A stretch of 64,000 bases of DNA. Source: Mucilaginibacter gracilis (GTDB lineage: Bacteria > Bacteroidota > Bacteroidia > Sphingobacteriales > Sphingobacteriaceae). Numbering within the stretch: position 1 is the first letter of the stretch; each line of letters starts with the position of its first letter. The notes under the pieces are model-generated. The model was not told the DNA's origin. It saw only the letters and a program-made list of their open reading frames with translations, and ran no database searches. Shown here one piece after another: positions 27,803 to 36,325 of this stretch. The stretch covers positions 4,588,001 through 4,652,000 of the forward strand of contig NZ_RBKU01000001.1 of NCBI RefSeq assembly GCF_003633615.1, in the 5' to 3' direction. Position numbers and translations under genes: made by a program.

Positions 27803-29227
27803 TCAATTATAACCAGGGTTTTGAACCAGGTTGTGATCATTGGTGATATCGGTAGCGGGGATAGGGAAAAGTTGGGCCTGCGGTGTCCAGTTAGGTTTAC
27901 CTGCTAACACTACATCCGCTTGCCCAGTGCGTTTCAGGTCAAGCCAGCGATGGCCCTGTTCTGCAAACAACTCAACAAATCTTTCGTGAGCTATCTTGGT
28001 TAACAGGTCTGCTTGAATAATATTTGGCTGCGTTGTTCCTATCAAAGTAATCCCGGCCCGATGGCGTACTGCATCCAGATCAGTAATGGCGGTGGCTAAT
28101 TTATTTTGCTGAGCCCTGGCTTCGGCGCGTATTAAATATTGCTCGCCAAGGCGTAAAAATACTAACGCTTCGGTACGGCTAGCCGTGGCGGTAGTGCCCG
28201 ATGTTAACTTGTATTTGTATGGCGCATGAGCCGTAACAGTACCTATAGTAATGGTTTTGATCCAGTTAGTCTTTCTCAGGTCGCCGGTTTCAAATGAATA
28301 ATACAAGGCATCGGTAATTGGATAATTTGGCAAACTGGTGGCCAGGCTTGGTACAAAATTAAAAGCATCCCAGGTATAAAGATTGGTAGCAGGTTGCACT
28401 ATCTGCAAAATAACTTCCTTACTGGTAACCAAAAATGCGTTATTTAAAGTAGGCTCCATTGCATACACCGAGCTGCCTGCACCATCTATAACATCTGTCG
28501 CAGCAGTTTCAGCATCGGCCCAATCTTGCTGATAGAGGTAAACGCGAGCAAGCATGGCACTGGCAGCATACCTGTTTGCACGATAGCGCAGCGCACCTCC
28601 TAAATAAGTTTTAGCCAGGTTAGCCTGAGCATATTGCAAGTCGGCCACAATTAAGCTGTAAACCTGGCTTGCCGGAGTACGCGATAGGTTTTCGTTTACA
28701 GTATAATCGCTACTTACAGGCATTGGTACATCGCCCCACAAATTAACCAGGTAAAAATAATTTACGGCCCTTAAAAATTTGGCTTCGGCTGTATACTGTA
28801 TCTTGGCAGCAGCACTCATGCCTGTAGAGTTTGCGCAACCTTCTATAATGGCGTTAGCTGTGTAGATAACGTTATACATAGGCGCCCAGTAGTAATTATA
28901 GATAGACGAGTTTACCGATGTAATAGCATTATTGTATAATTGATAGTATGCATTTGAGGTTGTGTTTGTTGTAAGTGATAACTCATCAGAACATACGCCC
29001 AAACCAGGTGATGTACTGCCATACCCCGACGTATTGCCTAATACCATGTACAGGTACATCCCGCGTACGGCGGCATCGGCCTTTGCATCAGTATCAAAAG
29101 CCCGGGCTCCGGTTATAGAATCAACCGGGGCTGGTACATCTACAAACTTATTACATCCTGCTACTAATATGCCCATGATCAATATAGTGCATATCGTAAA
29201 TTTTTTATATATCGAATTTATTTTCAT
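27803..29227 (-). CDS. RagB/SusD family lipoprotein, module II
   Basis: 474 residues. Lipoprotein signal with lipobox ILVAGC (Cys ~25). SusD landmarks: KIQYTAEAKFLRAVNYFYLV (~141-160), LVFLRLGEQYLIRAEARAQQ (~353-372), a C-terminal KIAHERFVELFAEQGHRWLD and the ending LFPIPATDITNDHNLVQNPG. Binds substrate at the cell surface for the SusC encoded 11 bp upstream. Confidence 0.93.
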   Translation of the reverse strand: MKINSIYKKFTICTILIMGILVAGCNKFVDVPAPVDSITGARAFDTDAKADAAVRGMYLYMVLGNTSGYGSTSPGLGVCSDELSLTTNTTSNAYYQLYNNAITSVNSSIYNYYWAPMYNVIYTANAIIEGCANSTGMSAAAKIQYTAEAKFLRAVNYFYLVNLWGDVPMPVSSDYTVNENLSRTPASQVYSLIVADLQYAQANLAKTYLGGALRYRANRYAASAMLARVYLYQQDWADAETAATDVIDGAGSSVYAMEPTLNNAFLVTSKEVILQIVQPATNLYTWDAFNFVPSLATSLPNYPITDALYYSFETGDLRKTNWIKTITIGTVTAHAPYKYKLTSGTTATASRTEALVFLRLGEQYLIRAEARAQQNKLATAITDLDAVRHRAGITLIGTTQPNIIQADLLTKIAHERFVELFAEQGHRWLDLKRTGQADVVLAGKPNWTPQAQLFPIPATDITNDHNLVQNPGYN

Positions 29228-29238
29228 GACTTTATAGC

Positions 29239-32200
29239 TTATAGTGTTAATTGTAAACCTGCAATAATGGTACGCAATGGGGGCATAACGGTGTAGCTCT
29301 GCGTTTCCGGATCGGCACCTTTGTATGGGGTGATCAGGAACAGATTTTGCCCCTGTACGTAAAACTTAAACGCAGATACATGTAAAGCACTAAGTCCCTT
29401 AGGTGACAATGTATAGGATAGAGAAGCATTTTTTAAACGGATAAATGATGCATCGGTATAAAACGCGTTAGAGAGATATGCAGCGTAATAACCCGAAGTA
29501 CCGATTATTGAGCCTGCCGATGTTGTAAATTTCTGAACATCGGTAACATCACCCGGATTTTGCCATCTGCTCAGGGCAAGCGTACTCATATTATAAACCG
29601 TTCCCGGAGGATTCACGATTGAACTCGCTCTCCAATCTTTACCTATTTGCTTGATAAACTGGAAGAAAAAACTCAGGCTTATTCTTTTGTAGCTAAATGT
29701 ATTGTTTAAACCACCATAAAATTTAGGGTCTTTAGTACCCAGGCTAGCATAATCAGATACGTTGGCAACACCATCCCCGTTTACATCTTTCACTGTATAC
29801 AAGCCTGTAGTTGGATTAACACCAATATATTGAGCGGCATATATCCTGTTTAAAGATTCGCCAATGGCATAGGTGGTGGCATAGCTGGAAGTTGCCAGGT
29901 TAGGGAACGCTAACAAGGTGTTTTTAGGTAACGTAAAGTTAAAATCGGTAGTCCAGGTTAGCGAGCCCTTTTTTATGTTTTGTGTTGTAAAAGTTAGCTC
30001 TAAACCTTTATTCTCTATTTGTACCCCATCCAAATTTTCTACAATGGAAGAAAAACCGGTAATCTTAGGTAAAGGGTAAGTAACCAAAGGATCGGAAGTT
30101 ATATCGCGGTAAATTGATGCCGACAACAAAACACGGTCATTGAAAAAGCCCATCTCTAAACCAAATTCCATTTTTTTGTTTTTTTCCCAATGTAACACCG
30201 GGTTTAACAATTTAACAGAATACAGGGTTGACGAATCACCGTAAGTGCTTGTAGCTTTCCATTGATCCAGGTATTGATAATTGGCTATCTGGTCGTTACC
30301 GGTTACACCATAGCTGCCACGTAGTTTTCCGTAACTGATGATCTTGTTATGTTTCAGGAAGTCCTCATTACTAAATATCCATGCGCCACCTACAGCACCA
30401 AAGTTTGAAAAACGAAAATCCGGACCGAAACGGCTTGAGCCATCCCTACGGCCTGTAAAATTGACAATGTATTTATCTTGCCAGTTATAATTTACACGGC
30501 CAAAAAATGCCTGGTAGTTATATTGTGTGGCAGTATTAGCCGCAGTAATGGTTGTTGCGCCTGTTAACGAACTCAACAAATCATCGCTGGTATATCCGGA
30601 TGCGTTGATGGTTTGTGCCGCAGTATTGGTTCTGTTATAAGTAGCACCTGCCAAAACATCTAATTTACCTTTGCTAATATTTTCGGTGTATTGTATTTGT
30701 GGCTCTATGATCCAATCTTTAAGCTGATTATTGCCATAACCTGCCAAACCACTCAAATTAGCTAATGATGGGTTTTGTGCCGATATTGGCGTTAACCGCT
30801 GATCATTATTTTGCGAGCTATTGTAACCAAAGCTACTGCGCAAGGTGAGGCTTTTTAATAGCTTGTAATTCAATACCATATTGGCATTTACATTAATAAG
30901 CGTAGAAAGATATTGTTGATTAAGCTGCGCCAGTGGATTTGTGCGTCCATCGTTAACTCCGCCTTCGTTCCAGGCAATATTTCCATTGGCGTCATACAGC
31001 CTGTAATTGGGTGGCAATGTTACTGCCGAAGCCAAATCTACCGCGGTAAGGTTGTTGGTACTTACCGAGTAATTGGCTGTTATGGCCGCGGTAAACCGTT
31101 CATCGCTCGATTTGGTATTCAAAGCAAAACTTGCCGAAGCCCTGTCTGCCGATTTATCGCCCGGCCAAACTGTTGTTTCTTTATGATAACCTGTACCTAT
31201 ACGGTATTGGGTATATTTATCGCCGCCAGATGCGCTAACCTGGGCATCATTTGTACGGGCATTATTACCCACCAATAGTTTTTCAAAATCGGTATAACGG
31301 GTGCTGTTGTAAAGTAAAACATCATAAGCGTTGGCATTGGTTTTAGTTAAGCCATCATTAGCAAAAGCTTCATTACGCATGGTTAAGTATTGCTGTGTAT
31401 TGAGCAGCGGTGTTAAAACATCAACCGTGCTAATGCCCGAATACGCATTTACATTTACCAACATTTTACCTGCCTTACCTTTTTTGGTGGTAATCAATAT
31501 TACACCATTTGCACCGCGGCTACCGTAAATAGCTGTTGCATCGGCATCCTTTAAAACAGCAATGCTTTCAATATCGGCCGTATTGATACCTGCAAATGCT
31601 GTTAAACCTTGAACGGTTGCAGCACCAAACGGACCTGATTGCGAGTTGATCTTATCATTGGCAGCGGCCATCGGCACGCCATCAACAATAAACAAAGGCT
31701 GATCTGATGATAAATTTGAATCGAAATTTGATCTTCCTCTTACCTCAACACTTAAACGCGCTCCCGGCACACCGCTCGATTGTGTAATATTCATACCAGG
31801 CACGCGGCCTTCCAGTGCCTGCAAAACATCCTGAACAGGCTGCTTTTCAAGGTCACTGGCTGTTACCATAGTTATATCACTGGTTGATAAACGCTTTGAA
31901 TCTGTGCGGTAACCTTCTACCGATACTTCGTCCAGTTTTGAAATATCCTGCTCCATACTAATTATGAACTTTTTAGTTGTTTTATGCATAATAACCTCTT
32001 GTGGCTTAAAGCCGATGTATGAGAATATTAAAGTGGTACCTTCTTCAACATTTAAAATAAACTCACCGTTGGTATTTGTAACAGCAATGGTTTTCAGGGC
32101 TTTGTTTTTAATAATTACACCCGGCAAACCAACACCATTAGCATCAATAACCGACCCATGTATCAAGCCAGTTGGCGTAAGCAATTCTGTTAACTCGGTT

Positions 32201-32568
32201 AGCAAAGTTGTTTCCTTCTTTTTAATGATGATCGTTCTTTCTTTGATCTCATAATCCAGATCGCGGCCCGCAAGGCATATATCAATGCTCCTTTTCAGAT
32301 CCACATTGCTGATATGAACTGTAACAGGCAGCGCGCCCTGCAAATCAAAATCATTGTAAACAAAATCATAACCGCTTTGCTGGCGGATTTTATTTATAAC
32401 TTTTTCCAGTGAGCTGTTAGTTTCGTTCAGGGTTATCCGTTGGGCAAAGCTATTTGCACTTACTTGCAAAATAGCAACCGTTAGGAAAATCATGATCAAC
32501 TTCATAACCAATAGGGTTTTGTGAACGGCACGGCAATTATACGTGCGCGTAAGAATATAAAAATTCAT
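29239..32568 (-). CDS. SusC TonB-linked transporter with STN domain, module II
   Basis: 1109 residues. Signal region LIMIFLTVAILQVSANSFAQ, STN (SLEKVINKIRQQSGYDFVYN), CarboxypepD_reg-like domain (GSVIDANGVGLPGVIIKNKA), and a plug with SIAVLKDADATAIYGSRGAN and VEVRGRSNFDSNLSSDQPLF. The barrel runs to ~1109. A member of the group signalling through FecR. The locus has no CAZyme; with thioredoxin-fold cargo it may take up a peptide, heme-like or sulfur-containing ligand rather than a glycan (inference). Confidence 0.93.
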   Translation of the reverse strand: MNFYILTRTYNCRAVHKTLLVMKLIMIFLTVAILQVSANSFAQRITLNETNSSLEKVINKIRQQSGYDFVYNDFDLQGALPVTVHISNVDLKRSIDICLAGRDLDYEIKERTIIIKKKETTLLTELTELLTPTGLIHGSVIDANGVGLPGVIIKNKALKTIAVTNTNGEFILNVEEGTTLIFSYIGFKPQEVIMHKTTKKFIISMEQDISKLDEVSVEGYRTDSKRLSTSDITMVTASDLEKQPVQDVLQALEGRVPGMNITQSSGVPGARLSVEVRGRSNFDSNLSSDQPLFIVDGVPMAAANDKINSQSGPFGAATVQGLTAFAGINTADIESIAVLKDADATAIYGSRGANGVILITTKKGKAGKMLVNVNAYSGISTVDVLTPLLNTQQYLTMRNEAFANDGLTKTNANAYDVLLYNSTRYTDFEKLLVGNNARTNDAQVSASGGDKYTQYRIGTGYHKETTVWPGDKSADRASASFALNTKSSDERFTAAITANYSVSTNNLTAVDLASAVTLPPNYRLYDANGNIAWNEGGVNDGRTNPLAQLNQQYLSTLINVNANMVLNYKLLKSLTLRSSFGYNSSQNNDQRLTPISAQNPSLANLSGLAGYGNNQLKDWIIEPQIQYTENISKGKLDVLAGATYNRTNTAAQTINASGYTSDDLLSSLTGATTITAANTATQYNYQAFFGRVNYNWQDKYIVNFTGRRDGSSRFGPDFRFSNFGAVGGAWIFSNEDFLKHNKIISYGKLRGSYGVTGNDQIANYQYLDQWKATSTYGDSSTLYSVKLLNPVLHWEKNKKMEFGLEMGFFNDRVLLSASIYRDITSDPLVTYPLPKITGFSSIVENLDGVQIENKGLELTFTTQNIKKGSLTWTTDFNFTLPKNTLLAFPNLATSSYATTYAIGESLNRIYAAQYIGVNPTTGLYTVKDVNGDGVANVSDYASLGTKDPKFYGGLNNTFSYKRISLSFFFQFIKQIGKDWRASSIVNPPGTVYNMSTLALSRWQNPGDVTDVQKFTTSAGSIIGTSGYYAAYLSNAFYTDASFIRLKNASLSYTLSPKGLSALHVSAFKFYVQGQNLFLITPYKGADPETQSYTVMPPLRTIIAGLQLTL

Positions 32569-32581
32569 ACATTTGAATTGT

Positions 32582-32688
32582 TAGGGTTAAATCGTAAAAT
32601 GATTGTTTAGTCGCAGTACTTTTTAAAGAGGTAACCCGGCAAAAAACAAGTCAGGGGTGGTTCCAAGCACTCCTGGCTTTCTTTTTTT
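32582..32688 (+). ncRNA. putative antisense sRNA in the fecR-susC gap, module II
   Basis: Plus-strand TACATTTG at 32568-32575 touches the susC start codon, and a plus-strand terminator ends at 32688, predicting an RNA of about 107 nt covering the susC leader. Same layout as in modules I, III and IV. No -33 box recognised. Ends are estimates. Confidence 0.4.
32650..32688 (+). terminator. plus-strand intrinsic terminator between fecR and susC, module II
   Basis: GTCAGGGGTG pairs with CACTCCTGGC (10 bp including two G-U pairs) over loop GTTCCAAG, followed by TTTCTTTTTTT. The U tract is on the plus strand, opposite to the genes. On the minus strand the G-U pairs become A-C mismatches. Confidence 0.65.
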
Positions 32689-32712
32689 GGTTACCGTTAT
32701 GGAGAAGTATAT

Positions 32713-33816
32713 TTATGGCATAACGGTAATCCTCCTTCCTTCAATCTTAAAGTGAATGGTATTGGTAGATTCGAGCACGCCCAACATTGTAGCGATATTA
32801 GCGAAGCGCGATACACTGCCCGAGAAGTTTTTATGCATCATTGATCCACTATAAACCACCTGCACATCGTACCAGCGGGCAATTTTGCGCATAAGGCTTT
32901 GAATATCCTCGTTTTGAAAAGTAAACTTGCCGTTTTTCCAGGCAATGGAGTTTTCGGCGTCAACCTGCTTTAGTTTAATATTGTTATTGGTATTATCCGC
33001 CTCATCTCCGGGTACCATCATTACTTTGTTATTTAACCTCACGCTACCTTCCAGCAAAGTAGTTTTAAAAACACCGTTATCATCCTTATAAGCACTGATA
33101 TTGAAATGTGTACCTAATACCTCAACCTGTTGCTCATCGCTGCTTACAATAAAAGGCATGTTTTTATTTTTCGCCACTTCAAAATAACCTTCGCCATGAA
33201 GCTCAACACGGCGTTGCTTACCTGTAAAAGCAGTTGGAAAGATTAATGATGATGCTGCATTTAGCCAAACTTTAGTACCATCGGCCAAAACTACCTGGTA
33301 TTGCCCCCCACGCGGTGTTTCAATCTTGTTTAATACCTCGGCTAAAGCCATTGTTGTGCTTGCATTGTAAGCCAGCTGCCCTTCGGCTATTTTGGCTACA
33401 GCCGCATTTCCTTGCGTGGCCATTTGACCGATCTTAGCATTATTCAGAATAATTTTTTGCCCGTTGGCAAGTGTTAAAATGGCTTTGTTATTACCCGGTT
33501 TTATATCCCTACTAATATGTTGCTCGGCAACTGTAGCCAAATTGGATTTACGCACCACCAACCATGCGCCACCTAATACCAGTAACAAAACAGCCGCGGC
33601 GGCAGCAATACGTGGCCAAAACGATACCACGCGGGGGCTTGCGCCGAGTACTTTTGGGTGTGAGTTTTCTATTTCCTGAAATTGAGCTGAAGTAAGGTTG
33701 GGCAGGTTTTGCTCCTTATACTCCAGGTACCAGCTTTCAAGCCATGCTTTTTCCTGCTCGGTACAATTGCCGGCCAAGTATTTTTCAAATAGTATGTGTG
33801 GGTCCTGATCTTGCAT
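32713..33816 (-). CDS. FecR-family anti-sigma regulator, module II
   Basis: 367 residues. N-terminal sigma-binding region (FEKYLAGNCTEQEKAWLESW), membrane helix (IAAAAAVLLLVLGGAWLVV, ~69-87), FecR domain (VLADGTKVWLNAASSLIFPT, VELHGEGYFEVAKNKNMPFI) and DUF4974-like C-terminus (LMRKIARWYDVQVVYSG). Controls the sigma factor 102 bp upstream in response to the SusC STN domain. Confidence 0.92.
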   Translation of the reverse strand: MQDQDPHILFEKYLAGNCTEQEKAWLESWYLEYKEQNLPNLTSAQFQEIENSHPKVLGASPRVVSFWPRIAAAAAVLLLVLGGAWLVVRKSNLATVAEQHISRDIKPGNNKAILTLANGQKIILNNAKIGQMATQGNAAVAKIAEGQLAYNASTTMALAEVLNKIETPRGGQYQVVLADGTKVWLNAASSLIFPTAFTGKQRRVELHGEGYFEVAKNKNMPFIVSSDEQQVEVLGTHFNISAYKDDNGVFKTTLLEGSVRLNNKVMMVPGDEADNTNNNIKLKQVDAENSIAWKNGKFTFQNEDIQSLMRKIARWYDVQVVYSGSMMHKNFSGSVSRFANIATMLGVLESTNTIHFKIEGRRITVMP

Positions 33817-33918
33817 ATTATAAGGATTTTTTTCTCCTTTTATAACAACAAGACAGTTAACTTAGGGCTAGGGGCTATATCAAAAACAAAAAAATTAACA
33901 AAAGCTTAACAAAAACAG

Positions 33919-34506
33919 TCAAACCTTATCGATAAAGAAAACAATACCCATTAAAATTAACAACTCCAGCTTGGTACGCAGAATTTTAAGCGCACTTTTG
34001 ATTTGATTTTTAACTGTAGACTCGGAAATAGATAATTCCTGAGCTATTTCTTTATGAGAAAGATATGATTTACGGCTTAACAGAAAAACCTGCTGCATTT
34101 TAGGCGGCAAATTAGCAATCTCGGCCTCAATACTCAATGCCAGTTGCTTTTCGCGAACCAAATGATCGGTTATCACGTAACCTTCGTTAAAAACCTGGGT
34201 AATAGAATCCGCATAACGCGATTTTACCTTTTTATGCGAGATGACATTAAAAATACGGTTGCGCAGCGATTGATATAGGTAGCCCGAAAAGTTATCCGTA
34301 TCAGGTAAGGCTTCCCTTCCGTTCCAAAGCAAGGTAAATAACTCTTGCACTACATCTTTGGCTTCTTCAAAATCGCCCAGCTTTTTGTATGCGTGCAGGT
34401 GCAGTATCCCTTTATAACGATGATAGATCTCGGTGTAAGCCATCCCGTTACCTTGCCGAAACAAAATATAAAGTTGCTGATCCGAAAGTGCACTTAGGGT
34501 ATCCAT
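33919..34506 (-). CDS. ECF RNA polymerase sigma factor, module II
   Basis: 195 residues from ATG 34506 (MDTLSALSDQQLYILF). This start is preferred over 34536 because the module IV sigma factor starts with the equivalent MDLLSTLSDEELL. Region 2: EAKDVVQELFTLLWNGREAL. Region 4: PPKMQQVFLLSRKSYLSHKE with HTH IAQELSISESTVKNQIKSAL. The hydrophobic C-terminus (LLILMGIVFFI) might interact with the membrane or with FecR. Confidence 0.92.
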   Translation of the reverse strand: MDTLSALSDQQLYILFRQGNGMAYTEIYHRYKGILHLHAYKKLGDFEEAKDVVQELFTLLWNGREALPDTDNFSGYLYQSLRNRIFNVISHKKVKSRYADSITQVFNEGYVITDHLVREKQLALSIEAEIANLPPKMQQVFLLSRKSYLSHKEIAQELSISESTVKNQIKSALKILRTKLELLILMGIVFFIDKV

Positions 34507-34609
34507 CTTTGCCACACGCCAACCCGAATGTAGCAAAAAAAGAACAAAATACAGGCTAATATCTCAATTGCTTACCTCAATTTGTTAAATTCAGGCTTTT
34601 ATGAAAAGA

Positions 34610-34647
34610 AAATAAATTGGCGAAGAGAGGTCAGTGTTATAGGTTTA
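34610..34647 (+). repeat. remnant copy of the KRGQCYRF small-protein gene
   Basis: 33 of 38 bases match 49831-49868. Both copies encode AKRGQCYRF in the same frame, and the differences inside that peptide are synonymous (GGT/GGC, TGT/TGC, AGG/CGG). This copy has no start and quickly loses similarity. Both copies lie just upstream of a divergent ECF sigma gene. Confidence 0.6.
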
Positions 34648-34657
34648 TCCAATATAT

Positions 34658-34694
34658 GGAACTGCATCTCAGAATATTTCCTGGATGCAGTTCC
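34658..34694. terminator. stem-loop at the 3' end of module III
   Basis: Perfect 10-bp repeat GGAACTGCAT / ATGCAGTTCC with a 17-nt spacer, just beyond the stop of the last module III gene. Only a weak ATATATT tail follows on the minus strand. It probably marks the end of the module III transcript. Confidence 0.5.
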
Positions 34695-34702
34695 TCTGAC
34701 TA

Positions 34703-36163
34703 TTACGGATTGAGTTCCAGAATAAGTAATTGATCGGGAACAGGAATGCTTATCGTAACGATATTAATACCGCTGGTAACCGGGGAAGCGGACTGAAGAG
34801 GTATATAGGTTTTAGCTGTTGAAAAAGGATACGTAAATGTGACTTGCACGTTCTGCACGTCATCAGGTAGATCTTGGAAGTTTGGAAAATCATAGTTGAT
34901 CCCGTTGGGTGTTGAAGTCTTCTTTACACCCTGCCAGAATGCTAAATAATAACGACCGTCCGCTTTTTGGAAAAGCATGGTTTTTACGTTAGTGGTATCG
35001 CCTGTCATCATAAATGAAAGTGATGTTGGCACGAAAGGTGTGTTAACATCTTTCAGGAGATCTATCGTATTTTTGATGGCTGTGAACGCAGGTTTGACGG
35101 TACCATCGGTATGGATCAAACCGAAATTATTTTCAGAATATGTTTGATCGCTTGTATTTTCATCCATAAATTCATAAGCATAAACACGTTGAGCACCGCG
35201 ACTCAATTCCTCCATGAACATTACAGAATAATATTTTCCGGAGCTCAATTCCGACAAATAGTGATATGTATTTGAATTATAACCAGCTAAGCCTGGTTGA
35301 TTCCAGTAGCGGGCATTTTCATAGCCGGTTTCCGTTACAACATAGGGTTTGCCGTTACGTACCGGTGGGAAAAAACTTTTGGTTAGGTCATAATAGGTTC
35401 CAGGGAACATTTTATAATTGGCATCGCCTGCATCATAAAGATGAAAATTAGCGTAGTCAAAGTAATTGCTGATGCTCGGCGTAATAGCCGCAATCTTGTT
35501 GGGCCTTGAGGGGCTGCTCCACCAGGCTGTTATACTGGTAGATACTACGGGAATACCAGCAAGTTCGGGCATTGAATGTGTTTTATTATAGAGGCCTTTT
35601 TGGATTTTGTAAGTGAGCGTATCGTAATTGGAAGGATACCAGCCATAGATGGTAAGATCGGGTTCGTTAAATCCTTCGAGCGATTGGATAGTTTGAACCA
35701 GTTTTGAGTTGTTTTGGAATACGGATAGATAATTACCACCGTCTCTAAGGTTTAAACTATCCACCACTTTTTTGTTTGCGATAGAATAGTTTGTTTTTAT
35801 ACCCAGGCTGTCGTGCAGAATAATAAAACGAGTTTTAATAATACCGGTATCAGCAGTGCTCAGAAACCCTTTGTAAGGCACCCCGCCACGAACATGCTTA
35901 ATACCCAGTAATTTAAGTTTCGGGTAAACAATATCGTAAAAATGATCATGATAAGGTACAAACGTTAAATGCACATTAACGCCAATGGAGTTAACGTAAT
36001 CAGCAGCTCTCGTTGGCGTCAGAGATCTTTGGCTGGAGATGCTGAGCGTTCTGAATGATGCGTTTGAAAACTCGGGGTCAATTAACTTTTCAGTCTTACA
36101 TGACGTCACACCGAGGGTTAACAGGCCCAGGCAGAAATACCCGATTTTGTTTTTGTTTTTCAT
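34703..36163 (-). CDS. clan GH-A-like glycoside hydrolase lipoprotein
   Basis: 486 residues. Lipoprotein signal with lipobox LGVTSC (Cys ~22). A TIM-barrel pattern starts at INVHLTFVPYHDHFYDIV-type sequence (NSIGVNVHLTFVPYHDHFYD). The probable acid/base Glu is in SLEGFNEPDL (~166) and the nucleophile Glu in PYVVTETGYE (~280), the spacing expected for retaining (beta/alpha)8 enzymes. A beta-sandwich-like tail follows from ~385. The exact GH family is not recognisable by eye. Last gene of module III, acting at the surface or in the periplasm on the imported glycan. Confidence 0.75.
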   Translation of the reverse strand: MKNKNKIGYFCLGLLTLGVTSCKTEKLIDPEFSNASFRTLSISSQRSLTPTRAADYVNSIGVNVHLTFVPYHDHFYDIVYPKLKLLGIKHVRGGVPYKGFLSTADTGIIKTRFIILHDSLGIKTNYSIANKKVVDSLNLRDGGNYLSVFQNNSKLVQTIQSLEGFNEPDLTIYGWYPSNYDTLTYKIQKGLYNKTHSMPELAGIPVVSTSITAWWSSPSRPNKIAAITPSISNYFDYANFHLYDAGDANYKMFPGTYYDLTKSFFPPVRNGKPYVVTETGYENARYWNQPGLAGYNSNTYHYLSELSSGKYYSVMFMEELSRGAQRVYAYEFMDENTSDQTYSENNFGLIHTDGTVKPAFTAIKNTIDLLKDVNTPFVPTSLSFMMTGDTTNVKTMLFQKADGRYYLAFWQGVKKTSTPNGINYDFPNFQDLPDDVQNVQVTFTYPFSTAKTYIPLQSASPVTSGINIVTISIPVPDQLLILELNP

Positions 36164-36325
36164 TTTATTTAGTTTTTATGGTTAGTAATTTACCGTTGGT
36201 AGGTTTACATTTCTTTTTAAGAATTTTCGATATAAGATACTGGCAACCATTACGATCAAAGAAAAAACACAAATATTGCTTTGGCAGGCTGGGCAATTTG
36301 AAACGAAAAGTCCCGGCAGTTATAC

